Shown here in pieces: positions 1 to 14,196 of a stretch of DNA of 64,000 nt (position 1 is the stretch's first letter; each line of letters begins with the position of its first letter). Origin of the DNA: Watersipora subatra (lineage: Eukaryota; Bryozoa; Gymnolaemata; Cheilostomatida; Watersiporidae); the NCBI RefSeq assembly GCF_963576615.1, contig NC_088717.1, positions 52,305,026 through 52,369,025 of the forward strand, given 5' to 3'. Below the pieces are notes generated by a model that had not been told where the DNA came from, ran no database searches, and saw only the letters and a program-made list of their open reading frames with translations. A program made the translations under genes and the position numbers.

Positions 1-1180
1 TCTATTTATAGTCAGTTTTTAAAACCTACTCACCATAGCAACATAGAAATATCTCGTTGATAGAAGTGCAGTAGTTGAGCTAGACTAAATGAGCAGACAA
101 CACCTTAAAAATGGTTGGCTCTAAAATCCATGACTAGGTCATGTCTCATTGGCAGAATACAAACAGTACAAGTTGTGGAAAGCTCCTAGGCACCAACTTC
201 ACAACCAAAACATTAGAAAAATAATACAATTGGGCAATTTCAACTCCGCCCTGACAGGATTGAATTTGCCTAAAAGTTTATAAGGACAAGTGATTAGGGA
301 GTGCAAAATTTTACAAGAGCTTTTAAATAAAAAATTCTCACTCTGTCTTTGAACTTATATGAGTTTTAGTAACATCGGCTTGCTCTGTGTCTACCTAGTT
401 GTCTTCTCTTGCTGGTGAGAACTCTGAATAAGGTATGCTAATGATCACAAGTATAACACTCACGCAAACTACTGCACTGTTTGAGAGATTTGTAATTATA
501 GATTGATTCTTTGTAAAAAACTTTGATTTAAAATATCAAGAGAATTTTAGACGATTAATTAACTCCTTGGCAATGGCAGTAAAACTACTTTGGCGAATTC
601 GTAACACAGCTATCGATGTTGACAATTGTAAAAAAAATTTGTTGTTGAAACTAAAAATAACGCATATACAAATGTTGGCAGCATTATATGACAAACACTT
701 ATTATGCAGCATTATTTTAATCTTTTTATTATTTTTTGATAGTAAGATTACAAATTGTATTATTAATATAAAGATAATTTATCACTTTTATTATTGTAGC
801 TCTGATCATCTACTGGCAAATAATACTATTGTATTTTTATTATTATTACTATTATAGTTTGCCATTGAATGTAGTGCAGTATGAGAAATGAAAGTTGCAC
901 ATATATTTATCGTATAAATCCCCTCTTGCATTTGATTTAGTCAAGATACTTCAATACAGCATTGCATACAAACACTAACGTACAAATTCAAGTTGACTGT
1001 ACAACTGTACATGGACATTACCCACAATTCTCTTTCACTTGTTTATAAGCAATAGGATCAGCTAGGTAATACCCCAGCAAAACAATTGTGTGAGTGAATT
1101 TCATTGTGTTCATAGGAACAATTTATCTATACAATTTTTTCTAAAGATTATAGGAAAAGTTATATAGTTAAATCATTGAT

Positions 1181-1181
<1 letters not shown>
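1..1181. other. No gene seen, AT-rich
   Basis: The 96-codon frame at 567-857 has a composition of low-complexity AT DNA and no splice or domain support. A missing last CNG exon could lie here or in 1472-2445, but none was found. Confidence 0.6.
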
Positions 1182-1265
<84 letters not shown>

Positions 1266-1308
1266 TAGACAGACAGATAGATAGATAGGTAGGTAGATAG
1301 ATAGATAA

Positions 1309-1404
<96 letters not shown>

Positions 1405-1414
1405 TTAGATAGAT
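1182..1414. repeat. (GATA)n with GACA interruptions
   Basis: A tetranucleotide microsatellite of about 58 units. Confidence 0.97.
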
Positions 1415-1416
1415 AG

Positions 1417-1471
1417 CATTTGCCTAATCATGAAATTCCATAGCGCTAAAGATTTTCATGATTAGACAAAT
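1417..1471. repeat. Short inverted repeat
   Basis: TTTGCCTAATCATGAAA and TTTTCATGATTAGACAAA form an imperfect 17-bp stem directly after the GATA tract. Confidence 0.6.
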
Positions 1472-2445
1472 CTTGTTCACAAAGCTTTTCTATTATCAAG
1501 TTTGAGCAGTTTATAGTGACTGTGATACTCTAATTTGAAATTTCTTATTAATAATGGTGTGATCTGAATAAAAAAGAAGAATTTCACTTTGTATTTTTAA
1601 TAATGTACTGTTCCTGGTACATTGGAAAATATTTAGTCACTCATTTTGTCTAGACTTATGGTTTTACATAGAAATCTGTCGGATTCAAACTTGATTTAAC
1701 AACATCAACAACTAATACACAGTTGGTTGTTTGTAACCACAGACAGTTTAACAGAAGTTATCTTAAAATCAACTTCGTAAAAGTTCCTTTTTACCAAGAT
1801 TTACCTTGAGAATAACGCTACTTAAAAATTCTTTTTGATTTTTGCAAAATTAAAAACTGTAAATTATTAACAAGACTTATTAGTCAATATTTTGACTTTT
1901 CAACTAAAAAATAGGCTGTGTTAATGATTCTGTTGTACTAAACCTGCAAACTACTACTTTTTGCAGTTGCTTAGCAACCTAGAGACTTGATAAAAACAAC
2001 AAGAATTCAATCCTATGCTGTGTTAGCAGAGCTGCAACCTTTTCACTTTCACTAAGCTTGTATGCCTGTCATTAAATTCATAAAACACAAGGATTGGTAG
2101 TATGAATGGTAATTAAACAGAATATTTTTAGTTTACATGGTGCTACCATAAATTAAGTAGTTATATTTATTAATAAGAATTGCATTAATTAAGAAATATA
2201 AAAATTTTCGGTTTTATAAAAAGTCTATTTTTTCATATTTCAAGCTGACATCTATTTTTGTATAAGATTCTTTGTTGAAATGAAATCTCTAAAACTTTAA
2301 TTTCAATTAAATTTTAAACAGCTATCAGTATAGATTTTAGTTTATTCATAAGCTGGCTGGCTTAAGTCATCTGTAGCTAATGACGCCATTTTTATTATAT
2401 TATTATTTTATTATTTTTATATTCAAACATGGAATATAGAAGTAC
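1472..2445. other. Region downstream of last CNG exon seen
   Basis: Probably 3' UTR, intron or spacer. No second leucine-zipper segment was recognised. Confidence 0.5.
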
Positions 2446-2575
2446 CTGGCCCTGAGTGTAGCAATCTTCCTTTCTGATTCTAGACATTTTTCCTCAAAGG
2501 AATGTGGAGAACTGAGCTTTAGGTTGTCAACTTCATCTATCAGTTTGTCTTTGAGCAGCACCTGGCGTCCTTTAT
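2446..2575 (-). CDS. CNGA: CNG channel exon 8 (end of C helix, start of leucine-zipper region)
   Basis: It reads [15 protein letters not shown] and then an acidic/basic heptad segment ending ATLRAR. This corresponds to the end of the binding domain and the beginning of the C-terminal leucine zipper that drives trimer assembly of alpha subunits. A donor CCAG/GTACTT at 2445 keeps phase 2. Without splicing, the frame stops at 2403. Confidence 0.85.
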
Positions 2576-5500
2576 CTACACAAGAATTTATAAATTCTGA
2601 ATTATGAAGAAAGCGCATCTCGACTTTGTGCAGAAGATGGCGCAAATATTTTATCTCCTTGCGACTCTGAGTCCACATTCGGTAGTAAAAGTGGCAGTAA
2701 ATATGATGATTCAGATAATGGCTGTAATTTTATTCAAGTTATTGTTTCTGAGGAAAATAGAATGTAAAAAATATTTCACGCCAGATTTTGAAATTGTTTA
2801 TCTTGAATTTGAGAAAAAAAATTGAAAATATTATATTGCTGTTATTTGAACTTTGTAAAATGTTGTAGAAAAATATATGCAGCTCAATCTCATTTTTATT
2901 TTTTGCCAATCGGATCAATACTTTTCAAATTATGGTAAAAAAATGCCGGCCTTTGTCCAAAATAGCCAAGCTTCAGAAAATTAATTACTCTCCAGCTAAA
3001 AATAAATACGTAAGGAAAAAGATAAGCATATGCAGCTTTTGAATAGTTTTTTAAAGCAGCGAAATAAAATTGTCTATTTTGCATTATTGTCAAGGTACGT
3101 AAAGCAGTCGAGTATAAATCTTAGCCTGTGCTTCTTCACAAAAGAATGATTGCGAGGCCAGAACCTCTCACCTATAAGAACATCTTTAGCTTCTGGGTAC
3201 TCAGCTAGTGCATCCCAAAGATCACTCTTGGACAAAACAAATAGGTCGCTGTAGCCCATGCTCCTTACATTGGCAGTTCGTCTGTTGCCAGACTTACACC
3301 CCTTGATGTTTAGTATGCTAAGCTCTCCAAAGACACTCCCATCACTCAGTGTTGCAAATACCTAAAAACAAGCCATATAAAGAGAACAATGTCTCTGGAA
3401 TACTAAAGTTAAAATTTTTCTACGGAGAAATTATTTTCTCCATATTTGGATCTACAGGCAGTGCAACAGATCTACTTAGCACGTGTCTCTGCATGACTTG
3501 GCAGCACTACATACGTATGTGTTTTAAGAAATACAATCAAAAATCTATAGTATTTCCTATCAGAGATGAAAACTAATTATTTTTATAATTAAAATTGTCT
3601 AGAAATATCCTAAAATAGTTTAATAGTGTTGTGCACAAACCCATAGGTCACAGGTCATAGGTCATCAGTCACAGACACACACTTGTCTCAACATCTTTGC
3701 TCTTCTCACCATAATGTGAGACATGGTGATGATAATTATCTGTCTATCCATGTATTTTTACAAGCTCAGTACTTTTGCTGTTGTTCACCAGCTTTTATGT
3801 AGCTTAATTTCATTGGAAAAGTTGGGGTGAATAGCAATTCCTACCTTTCTCCCTGCTTGGCTATTTAGCTTTTTAATAAAGTGACTAAAGCAGACTCTCT
3901 ACGCTATGATCTAACAAAATATTAAGAGAAGTAAACTTTTTACAGCTCACATGCAAATACGTAAACATTAGGCGATCTTTTCGATACCCCCAGTAAGACT
4001 GCAAGATTTTTTGGTGTAAAGTTGAGCACTTTCTCAAAAAACTGTTATGGGCGCTCGATGCTGCACACTTTGACATAACAGGTCTTCTTATTTCTTATAA
4101 CTTTGAGAACTTAGTTCCTTTAGGGCTACGCCAGCATTTATTAAAACGCATTCTCATAATGGGAGCGAATGTTCACTAATGACGAAAACTTGGAATCGTT
4201 AAAGTAAGGAGTAAACACTGTTTTCTTTTGTGTGGTTTACGCTAGCCGTGGCTTAGAGGTTCAGGGCACACTACCCGCAAGCAGTGGCTTGGGGTTCAAT
4301 TTACAGAAATGAACACTAGAGGTGACAGAAAAAAGTATCCAACTTTAAATTACCACCTCTCTCTCCTTTCTCTTTCTCTCTCACTTCTCCCTCTCTCTCT
4401 CCCTCTATCTATCTCTCTCCCTCTCTCCCTCTATCTGTCTCTCTCCCCTCTCCCTCTCTCTTTCCTCTTTTTCTCTTTTCTTTCTATCGCTCTCTTTCCC
4501 CAACTCTCACGCCCTCTCTCTCTCACCCCTCTCTCTCCCTTTTTTCCCTTCTCTCACTCTCACTCTCCCCCTCTCTTTCTCTCTCACATCTCCCTCCCCT
4601 CTCTTGCCCTTCTCTCTCTCCCTCTCTCCCTCTCTCTCTCTATCTCTCTCTTTCTCCAACTCTCACTCCCTTTCTTTTTTTTCTCTCTCTCACTTTCTCT
4701 CTCCTTTTTTCTCTTACTTTCTCTCCCTCTCGTTTCCTCTTTCTCCCTCTCACACTATCTCTTTCCTTATCTCCTTCTCTCACCCTCTTCTTCTCTCTCT
4801 AGTCTGCACTCTGACAGGCAGCTGCCCAACAGCAGCTTTAGTGTGAATAGTTTACCTCAGTACCATCATCTCCCACTACGCAAAGATAGCCCTTCTTCAC
4901 AATGTACATCTCTCTACCTATGTCTCCTTTTCTGCATATGTAGTCTCCTGGGCTAAACACCTGCAGGTAACACTAAGGTTATTCATATAAGCTTCAACAG
5001 ATAAATTGGTGGAACTCATCACTTTGATAAATACTTCCTAGTTCCGCTTTTACCCTATCAACTTAATAAGTTGATATATATATTGTTGTATATATAAGTT
5101 GTATATATGATATTATCATATATACATATAATGCTTGTTGAATGCTTATGACTAACTGGTAAACGGCAGCTCTTTTACATTTACGTACATCACAAGTTAT
5201 TGATACATTAACTGCAAAAAGGAATATAAGGTCGTTATGTATATGTATAATACTGTTATTTATAATACTGATACGTATAATACTGTTATGTGTATTTATA
5301 TTGCTGATATGTGTATTGTATGTATAAAACTGATGTACCGTATGTATATACGGTATACCATATATACCGTATGTATTGTACTACAGTATGTATTAATAGT
5401 GTAAACGTAATCAATGGCCTCTAGCAGTAACTAATCATCTGATGCTATTCACTATGAACATTGATACATAAAATATAACTAGCTGTGCTACCAGGCGTTG

Positions 5501-8500
5501 CATGGGTGTTAAAAATCAGCTTATAAACGGATAGAGGTAATGAGAGTTGCTTGCCAATTGTTATTAGTCTGGCATACACAATATACATCACACTCTGTCA
5601 AGTTGTAGAATTATTTATCATTAGCAGAATGGCGTAAAAAAAGTGGCAATAGCTCATTTCTTTCTGCTTTATTTTTTAACACTGTAATAGGTTTCGATAC
5701 TAACGATATATTAGCAAGTCTGATAAGGTGGTAGTCAAGTGGCCTAACCATGCAGATAGTCTAAGCGTACACTGAAGAACTGGGAAAGTTTTCTTTATTT
5801 TTTCACAAGATTGAGTTTAAGTTGCAGACATCTAGTTGACATGTTGTTAGACTAAACCTTAGCATGAGAGGTTACCATAAAGCACAGTACAGAGTAGAAC
5901 AGAATTTAAAAGGGAAATATTAGGAAGGCTGAATTCATTACTTGACTTAAAGTTAACTTTTCTTCTAAACATTTAGTTTTATTTTTATTCATAAACTATG
6001 AATGAGTGTGAAGGTTTACACTAAACTTCAGTAGATGGCTATTTGGAAACCGAACAGGTTTTAACCCTGGCAATATTTAAAGATGTTTCGATAAAATAGG
6101 TTGATGAGAAGTTAGCAGATAGTTGATTTGATTGCCCAGTTGGATTAAATGTTTTTATATTCTTTAACTAACACAGTTTTAAATATATATTACTTTATTG
6201 GCAACAGTTTTATTTCAAGCAGAAATGTTTTTCAAATTATGCCATACAACTTAAAGTTTTAAATTATTTCCTGCAAATATGTTTAAAATAACTTAAAGTT
6301 ATATTCTATGAATACTTTTACAAACCACCCACTATTTCTTTTCTTAATCATGAAAGGCTGCTGTAAATGCTTGATATGTTTTTTTCTTATTTAACTTCTT
6401 TATTAACAGGGAAGACAACTGTATGTTGAGTAGACAATTACCACTATTTACTGCAGCAAGGCTAAAGCTAACATTAGTCTATAACGTGTGTTGACTTTGC
6501 TTGCAGCGAACTTCAGAAAGTTATTATACTTTTGTACAGAGTGCATATACAAATAAGGTCTCACCTCTTTGCTATAAATCTTTTTAGAAGTGATGTAATC
6601 TATATATAATATATATATTATATATACATAGATATATAATATAGATTTATGAATATATAATATACATAAATAACTATATTAAAATCAAATTTGAGTAAAA
6701 GTTACTAAGCTGGTTAAAGCATTTTACTACTAAATAGTTTGCTAGAATGATGGAAAATTCTCAAGCATGCATCTTTTTTTAATCGGTCTACAAAACTCTG
6801 CAACCTTTGTCAAGGAAAAAATTATATATAGTTCACGAGCCACAGCTATCAACATTAGACAACAGAGTAGAAATGATATCGACATGTAGACAAGCACGAA
6901 AGCACAGACTGGGTCACAGTACATGAATTCTGTTACCGTACAACATTCGTTTATAGTGTTCTTTAATTCTATTTATTTTAAAACTATAATTGCTTAGCTT
7001 GCGTTTATATATTTTACCAACCTTTGGTCATTTTACCTGAAGAGTGCACCTACTATGCATGAAACTATTTAGTAGTAAAATGCTTTAACTATTTTGGTAC
7101 ATTTTACTCAAATTTGATTTTAGTCGGCTTTAGTTTTACTATTGAGCACTTTTTCAAACAATGCGATAATGCTTTAGACATCTATGTTATATATTAGGTA
7201 ACAGTTCACCCAAGTAACCTCAACCAACGAGCAGTGCATATCAACACACGTATCGCAGCTACGTAGCAAATACACCATCTTGCGTTGGCTCACGAGTTGA
7301 AGAAGACATGCACTATGACCTTGACCCAAGGGTAAAAGAACTTGCGAACAATATCATCAATAAGATGCCCGCTGATAGTGATTATGAAAGCAAGATACCA
7401 ATACGGAGAGCTAGCAAGGCCATACCTAAGAAGCTGTTAGAAGACATTAACTTGGCAATGGAGTCGATCTCAACAAGATCTCAACGAGATCAATCAATGA
7501 GACTAATGCCCTAATCTACAGTACAGCAACCATCGTCTTAGAGGAGATGGGTATTAAGCCACTATCAACAAGGCGTCAAGCCATTCCGTCTTGGCAGATG
7601 AAGCTGCAAAATAAGATCAAGGACTTGCGCAAGAAAGTCAGAGGGCTCAGTGAGAGATTTAACCACAGTTTGGAGCATCCAATAAGGGAAGCCACAATGG
7701 AAGCTCTAGAATCTGCCAAACAGCAGCTAGTAGCACTCTTGGCACGACTGAAGCGGTACACCATAGAGTGGGATAACAAGAGAATGAACAAACTGCTCAC
7801 CAATAATCCATCGAGAGTGTGTTCCCAATTCAAAGGTGAACTACAGAGGCCAATGCCAGATCCTTCCAAATCCAGCACCTCAAAGTTCTGGAAGAACATC
7901 TGGGAGAAAGAGACTACTTATAACACTATTGCATATTGGCTGAAGAGACTCAAAGAGAGCCACCAACATACTGTGGCTCAGCAAGGATTCACCATCAGCA
8001 AAGAGAATATCAAGTGCAGAATGCAGCTAATGAAGAACTGAGCAGCACCTGGGTCTGACATGATTTAAGCCTTCTGGTTGAAAAAACTGACATCACTTCA
8101 CACTATAATGGCAAAGCATATAAAATGCCTAATAGAAGAAGGTGACCATCCAGAATGGCTGACCAAAGGATGAATTGTACTTCTGATGGAAGACCCAAAG
8201 CAGGAACCGATTCCCAAGAGCTATTGGCCAATAACTTGCTTGCCCATCACCTGCAAACTGCTTTCAGAAATAGTTGCAGACAAAGTGGATGAGCACATGA
8301 GCCATTATATGACCAGTGCTCAGAAAGCAATTGGATTCCACACTCGAGGAGCCAAACGTCGGTTGCTAGTGGGTCGAATGGTTTGTCAAGACAGCAGGAG
8401 AAGGCATACCAATCTTTACATGGCTTGGATTGACTACAAAAAGGCCTATGACTCAACTCCCCATAGTTGGATACTTGAGTGCCTAAGGTTGCACAATGTT

Positions 8501-11500
8501 CACCCTGCCTTTGTGGCGTTCATCAAGATGTAAATGACCAAACAAAAGACAGAATTGGAGGCTAAAGGCAAAAATCTGGCTAGTGACAAAATCAAGCGAG
8601 TCATCTATCAAAGTGACCCCTTATCAACGCTGCTCTTCTGCATATGCCTAAACCCTCTAAGCAATATGCTAGAGAAGACTCAATATGGCTAATAGTTTAA
8701 GAGTGGCACCAAGATAAATCACCTCTTCTACATAGATGACATCAAGCTGTATGCCAAAGAGGAACGGGACATTGATTCACCAATACATCTGACTCAAATA
8801 TACAGCAAGGAAATTGAAAGGACCTTTGGTATTGAGAAATGTGGAAGGCTAACTCTTGAGAAAGGCCATTCTATGCTCACAGATGGCCTAAGAACACCAA
8901 ATGGTACCATCAAAGATATAGAAGAAGGGTACAAGTACTTGGGAATTATGCAAAGCAACATCAACCACAAAGCCGAGGTACGTCACAAAGCCATTACCGA
9001 ATACCAGAAATGCCTTCGGCAGGTCCTACGGAGCCAGCTCAATGCCAAGAACCAAGTCATGGCAATAAATACCTACGCACTGCTAGTAATAAAATAGCCA
9101 GCAGGCATAATAAAGTGGACTGAGGAAGCCATCAAGGAAACAGCTATAGCAACTCGCAAACTGCTTCCGATTCATGGAGCACGCCACCCAAATCTGACGC
9201 TACTAAATAGTATCTCGATCGGAAAGATGGGGCTAGGGGAATCAAAAGTGTGCAGCAGACAATGAAAGAGGAAGAACAGAGCATTAAAGCCTATGCAGCC
9301 TCCATGACCACCACAGATGAGTTGCTAGCTGAGTTTCAATTGACTGCTCTGACAATGGAGATTCGCAATAATGATGAGGAACTTGACTGGCACATGAAAC
9401 CTCTTCATGGTGCTTCCACTGACAAATATCTGAGGTTGGCGTTCTTCACCAGACATATATGTGGCTGAACAAAGAAAACCTAATGGCCAATACAGAGTCG
9501 CTACTCATGGCAGCCCAGGAGCAAGTGCTTTCAACAAGGCAACTCCAAACGAAAATCTATCACACTAGAAACGATCCTAGATGCAGACTGTGCAAAGATG
9601 CACCTAAGATCATCCAACACATCATCAGTGGATGCAAGCAACTAGCCGGAAACGCATTCACTGAGCGGCATAATCATGTTGCAGTTGTTTTGTACAGAAG
9701 TCTATGTGATGAATATGGCCTTAATAAACTACAACACTAGTGGGAAGCTCTGGGTAAGGTCAATGAGAATGATTGCGCTAAGATCCTTTGGGACTTTTAC
9801 ATTTGGACTGACAAGCATGTTCTAGCAAACCAACCAAATATAGTAGAGGTGGACAAGGAAAACAAAGGGCTACTATAATAGATATAGCAGTACCAAATGA
9901 TTACAATATAACCAGCAAAGAGAAAGAAAAAGTTGACAAATGTTTCCTTTTTGGACAAAAGATTGAAAAATGCTGGGAGGTAAGAACAACTGTAATTCCA
10001 GTAGTCGTTGGCCACTAGGCGTAATAACACCTGCGCATAAAATGTGGCTTGCCCAGACACTGGCAGCAATCAACTCAAGTGAGTTGCAGAAAAAGTGCGC
10101 TATTGAGAACAGCTAAGATCTTGAGGTGAGTGCTCAAATCTCCAGTCTCTGATAGGAGACCCAAGTTAGAGCAGAAATTACCACCCATATGGGTTAACCG
10201 AGGTGAGGAAACAATTTATATATATATATATGTTTCTCAAAGAATGTCCGGAGGTATGCATTTTGGCATAGCTAAATCTTGGAATAAACAATCCAAGAAG
10301 ATTATTGGTACCAAAGAAGATTTGATTCCTGACCCTACCGCTCACCAGTCAGACGCTCTACCCAATATGCCACAGAAAACGAGTTGATAACTTGCCAATA
10401 TACGTCGCATATGAGAGTATATACTTAGCAGCTTTGCATACCACGCAGGGTGATTGCATAAGTGATTGTCATTAGTTAGCTTACTAAGATTTTCCATTGG
10501 CAATCTGCCAGGCTAATAGCAAGCGGCAAGCAACTCTCATTACTTCTCATTGTTTATAAGCTAATTTTTAATACTCGGGCAACGCCAGGTAGCACAGCTA
10601 GTATATATATATATATATATATATACAGGACAGATAGTGCAGTTGGTAAGGTATCGTGCCCATAATCATTAGGTTCTCGGTTCAAACCCCAACAACTGCA
10701 CTTTTCTGGTGGTCCTTGGACAAGACCCTTGCTTGTATAACGTCTACAACCTCCATGATGAGTGCAATAACCAAAGCCATGCCGGCTCGGACGTCGCCCG
10801 GTCAAACAAGGTCCGCGCTGCCTTTAGCTGAACCAGGACAGGGCAATGAAAAATGGGCTACTGGTTCAAAACGGATGAAATGGACTCGGACTGATAACAC
10901 GGACCTCATGCAGTGCTACTTTATGAGTGAACCTCAAAAGTGGGGCTACATGAGAAGGATGCGTCAACTGTGGATAAACATGCGCCCTGAATTGCCACTA
11001 ACCGCTAAGCAACTTGTAGCTCAGAGGAGTAACATAATCAAGCGGCACCTCATATCGGAACTTGAGGTAGATGAAATAAAGGAACAGTTCACCCAAGTAA
11101 CCTCAACTAACGAGGAGTGCATATCAACACACACTGTCACGCATACACAATCATGTGTTGACTCACGGGTTGAAGAAGACATGCACTTGGACCTTGACCC
11201 AAGGTCCAAGTGCATGTCTTCTTCCATATCCATATGCATGTATTTTCCGCAAGCTCTCTCACCCAAGGGTGAGAGAGCTTGCGAAAAATATCATCAACAA
11301 GATGTCAGCAGCTAATGATTATGGTAGCAGAGTACCACTACAAAGAGTTAGCAAGGCCATACCTAAGAAGCTGTTAGAAGACATTAACTTGGCAATGGAG
11401 TCGATCTCAACAAGATCAATCAGTGAGACTAATGCCTTAATCTACAGTACAGCAACCGTCATCTTGGAGGAGATGGATATTAAGCCACTGCCAACAAGGC

Positions 11501-14142
11501 TTCAAGCCATTCCACCCTGGCAGCTGAGGCTACAAAATAAGATCAAGGACTTGCGCAAGAAAGTTAGTAGGCTCAGTAAGAGATCTAACCACAGTTTGGA
11601 GCATCCAAAAAGGGAAGCCACAATAGAAGCTCTAGAATCTGCCAAACAGCAGCTAGTAGCACTCTCGGCACGACTGAAGCGGTACACCAAAGAGTGGGAT
11701 AACAAGAGAATGAACAAACTGTTCATCAATAATCCATCTAGAGTGTATTCCCAGTTCAAAGGTGAACTGCAGAGGCCAATGTCTGAGCCTCCTCGATCTA
11801 GCACTTCAAAGTTCTGGAAGGACATCTGGGAGAAAGAGACTACTTATAACACCACTGCAAATTGGCTGAAGAGGCTTAAAGAGAGCCATCAACACACTGT
11901 GGCTCAGCAAGGACTCGCCATCAGCAAAGAGGACATCAAGTGCAGAGTGCAGCGTATGAAGAACTGGGCAGCACCTGGCCATGACATGATTCAAGCCTTC
12001 TGGTTGAAGAAATTGACATCACTTCACACTAGAATGGCTAAGCAGATGGAATGCCTAATAGAACAATGTGACCATCCAGAATGGCTGACCAAAGGACGAA
12101 CTGTACTTCTGATAAAAGATCTAAAGCAGGGGCCGATTCCCAAAAACTATCGACCAATAACCTGCTTGCCCACCACTTGGAAACTGCTCTCAGGAATAGT
12201 TGCAGACAAACTGGAAGAGCACATGAGTCACTATATGACAAGTGCTCAGAAAAGAATTGGGCGCAACACCCGAGGAGCTAAACATCAGTTACTGGTGGAT
12301 CGGACGGTCTGTCAAGACAGCAGGAGAAGGCATACCAATCTTGCCATGGCTTGGATTGACTACAAAAAGGCCTATGACTCCATTCCCCATAGTTGGATAC
12401 TTGAGTGCCTCAGTATGTACAATGTTCACCCTGCTCTTGTGGCATTCATCAAGATGTCAATGACCAAATGGAAGACGAAACTGGAGGCTAATGGCAAAAA
12501 GCTGGCGAGTGTACAAATTAAGCGAGGCATCTATCAAGGTGACTCCTTATCACCGCTGCTTTTCTGCATATGCCTAAACCCTCTAAGCAATATGCTGGAG
12601 GAGACTCAATATGGGTACCAGTTTAAGAGTGGCACCAAGATAAACCACCTCTTTTACATGGATGACATCAAGCTGTACGCTAACAAAGAAAGGGACATTG
12701 ATTCGCTAATACACCTCACTCAGGTATACAGCAAGGACATCGGAATGACCTTCGGTATTGAGAAATGTGGAAGGCTAATTCTTGAGAAAGGCCATTCTAT
12801 GCTCACAGATGGCCTAAGAATGCCAAATGATACCATCAAAGATATAGAAGAAGGGTACAAGTACTTGGAGATTATGCAAAGCAACATCAACCACGAAGCC
12901 AAGGAACGTCACAAAGCCATGACCGAATACAAGAAATGCCTTCGACAGGTCTTACGGAGCCAGCTCAATGCCAAGAACCAAGTCATGGCAATAAATACCT
13001 ACGCACTGCCAGTAATAAGATATCCAGCAGGCATAATAAAGTGGACTGAGGAAGCCATCAAAGAAACAGGTATAGCAACTCGTAAACTGCTGACCATACA
13101 TGGAGCACTCCACCCAAAATCTGATACTACTAGATTGTATCTTGATAGGAAAGATGGCGGTAGGGACTCAAAAGTGTACAGCAGACAGTGAAAGAGGAGG
13201 AGCAAAGCATCAAAGCATATGCAGCCTCCATGGCCATCTCAGATAAGTTGCTAGCTGAATTTCAATCGGCTGCTCTTACAACAGACCTACGCCCTGATGA
13301 TGAGGAAATTGACTGGCACACGAAACCTCTTCATGAAGCTTACCACCAACAAATATCTAAGGTTGGCAATCTTCACCAGACATATATGTGGCTGAACAAA
13401 GGAAACCTAACGGCCAATACAGAGTCGCTAATCATGGCAGCCCAGGAGCAAGTGCTCCCAACAAGGCAACTCCAAACGAAAATCTATCACACTAGAGACG
13501 ATCCTAGATGCAGACTGTGCAAAGATGCACCTGAGATCATCCAACACATCATCAGTGGATGCAAGCAGCTAGCAGGGAACGCATACACTGAGCGGCATAA
13601 TCATGTCGCAGGTGTTGTGTATAGAAGTCTATGTGAGGAGTATGGCCTTAATAAACCACAACACTGGAGGGAAGCTCCTGGTAAGGTCAATGAAAATGAC
13701 CGCGCTAAGATCCTCTGGGACTTCTACATCCGAACTGACAAGCATGTCCTAGCAAACCAACCAGATATAGTGGTGGTAGACAAGGAGAACAAGAGGGCTA
13801 CTATAATAGATATAGCAGTACCCAATGACTACAATATAGCCAGCAAAGAAAAAGAAAAGGTAGAGAAATATCTCCCTCTTGGAGAAGAAATTGAAAAATG
13901 CTGGAATGTAAGAACAACTGTAATCCCAATAGTCATTGGGGCACTGGGCGCAATAACACCAGCGCATAAAATGTGGCTTGCCCAAATACCAACAACAATC
14001 AACTCAGGTGAGTTGCAGAAAAGTGCGCTATTGGGAACAGCTAAGATCTTGAGGCGAGTGTTCAAACTCCCAGGTCTCTGGTAGGAGACCCGAGTTAGAG
14101 CAGAATTTACCACCCATACGGGGTATCCGGGGTGAGGAAACA

Positions 14143-14196
<54 letters not shown>

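Larger units (their letters stand above)
10626..14140 (+). mobile_element. R4/Dong-like LINE, copy 2, near full length
   Basis: A 3.5 kb non-LTR retrotransposon of the type with a restriction-like endonuclease (R4/Dong/Rex6 group). It lies between (TA)n tracts, consistent with simple-repeat targeting known for Dong-type elements. It begins with a tRNA-like module (box B GGTTCAAACCC at about 10679). One long reading frame is split in three by a 64-base foldback insertion at 11201-11264 and a one-base shift near 13165. It is inserted in the sense opposite to the CNG gene, inside its largest intron. Few defects suggest recent arrival. Confidence 0.9.

Noticed and set aside
4309-4956. 215-residue plus-strand frame rich in Ser and Leu
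   Set aside because: Polypyrimidine tract reading; its right end overlaps the real CNG exon on the other strand.
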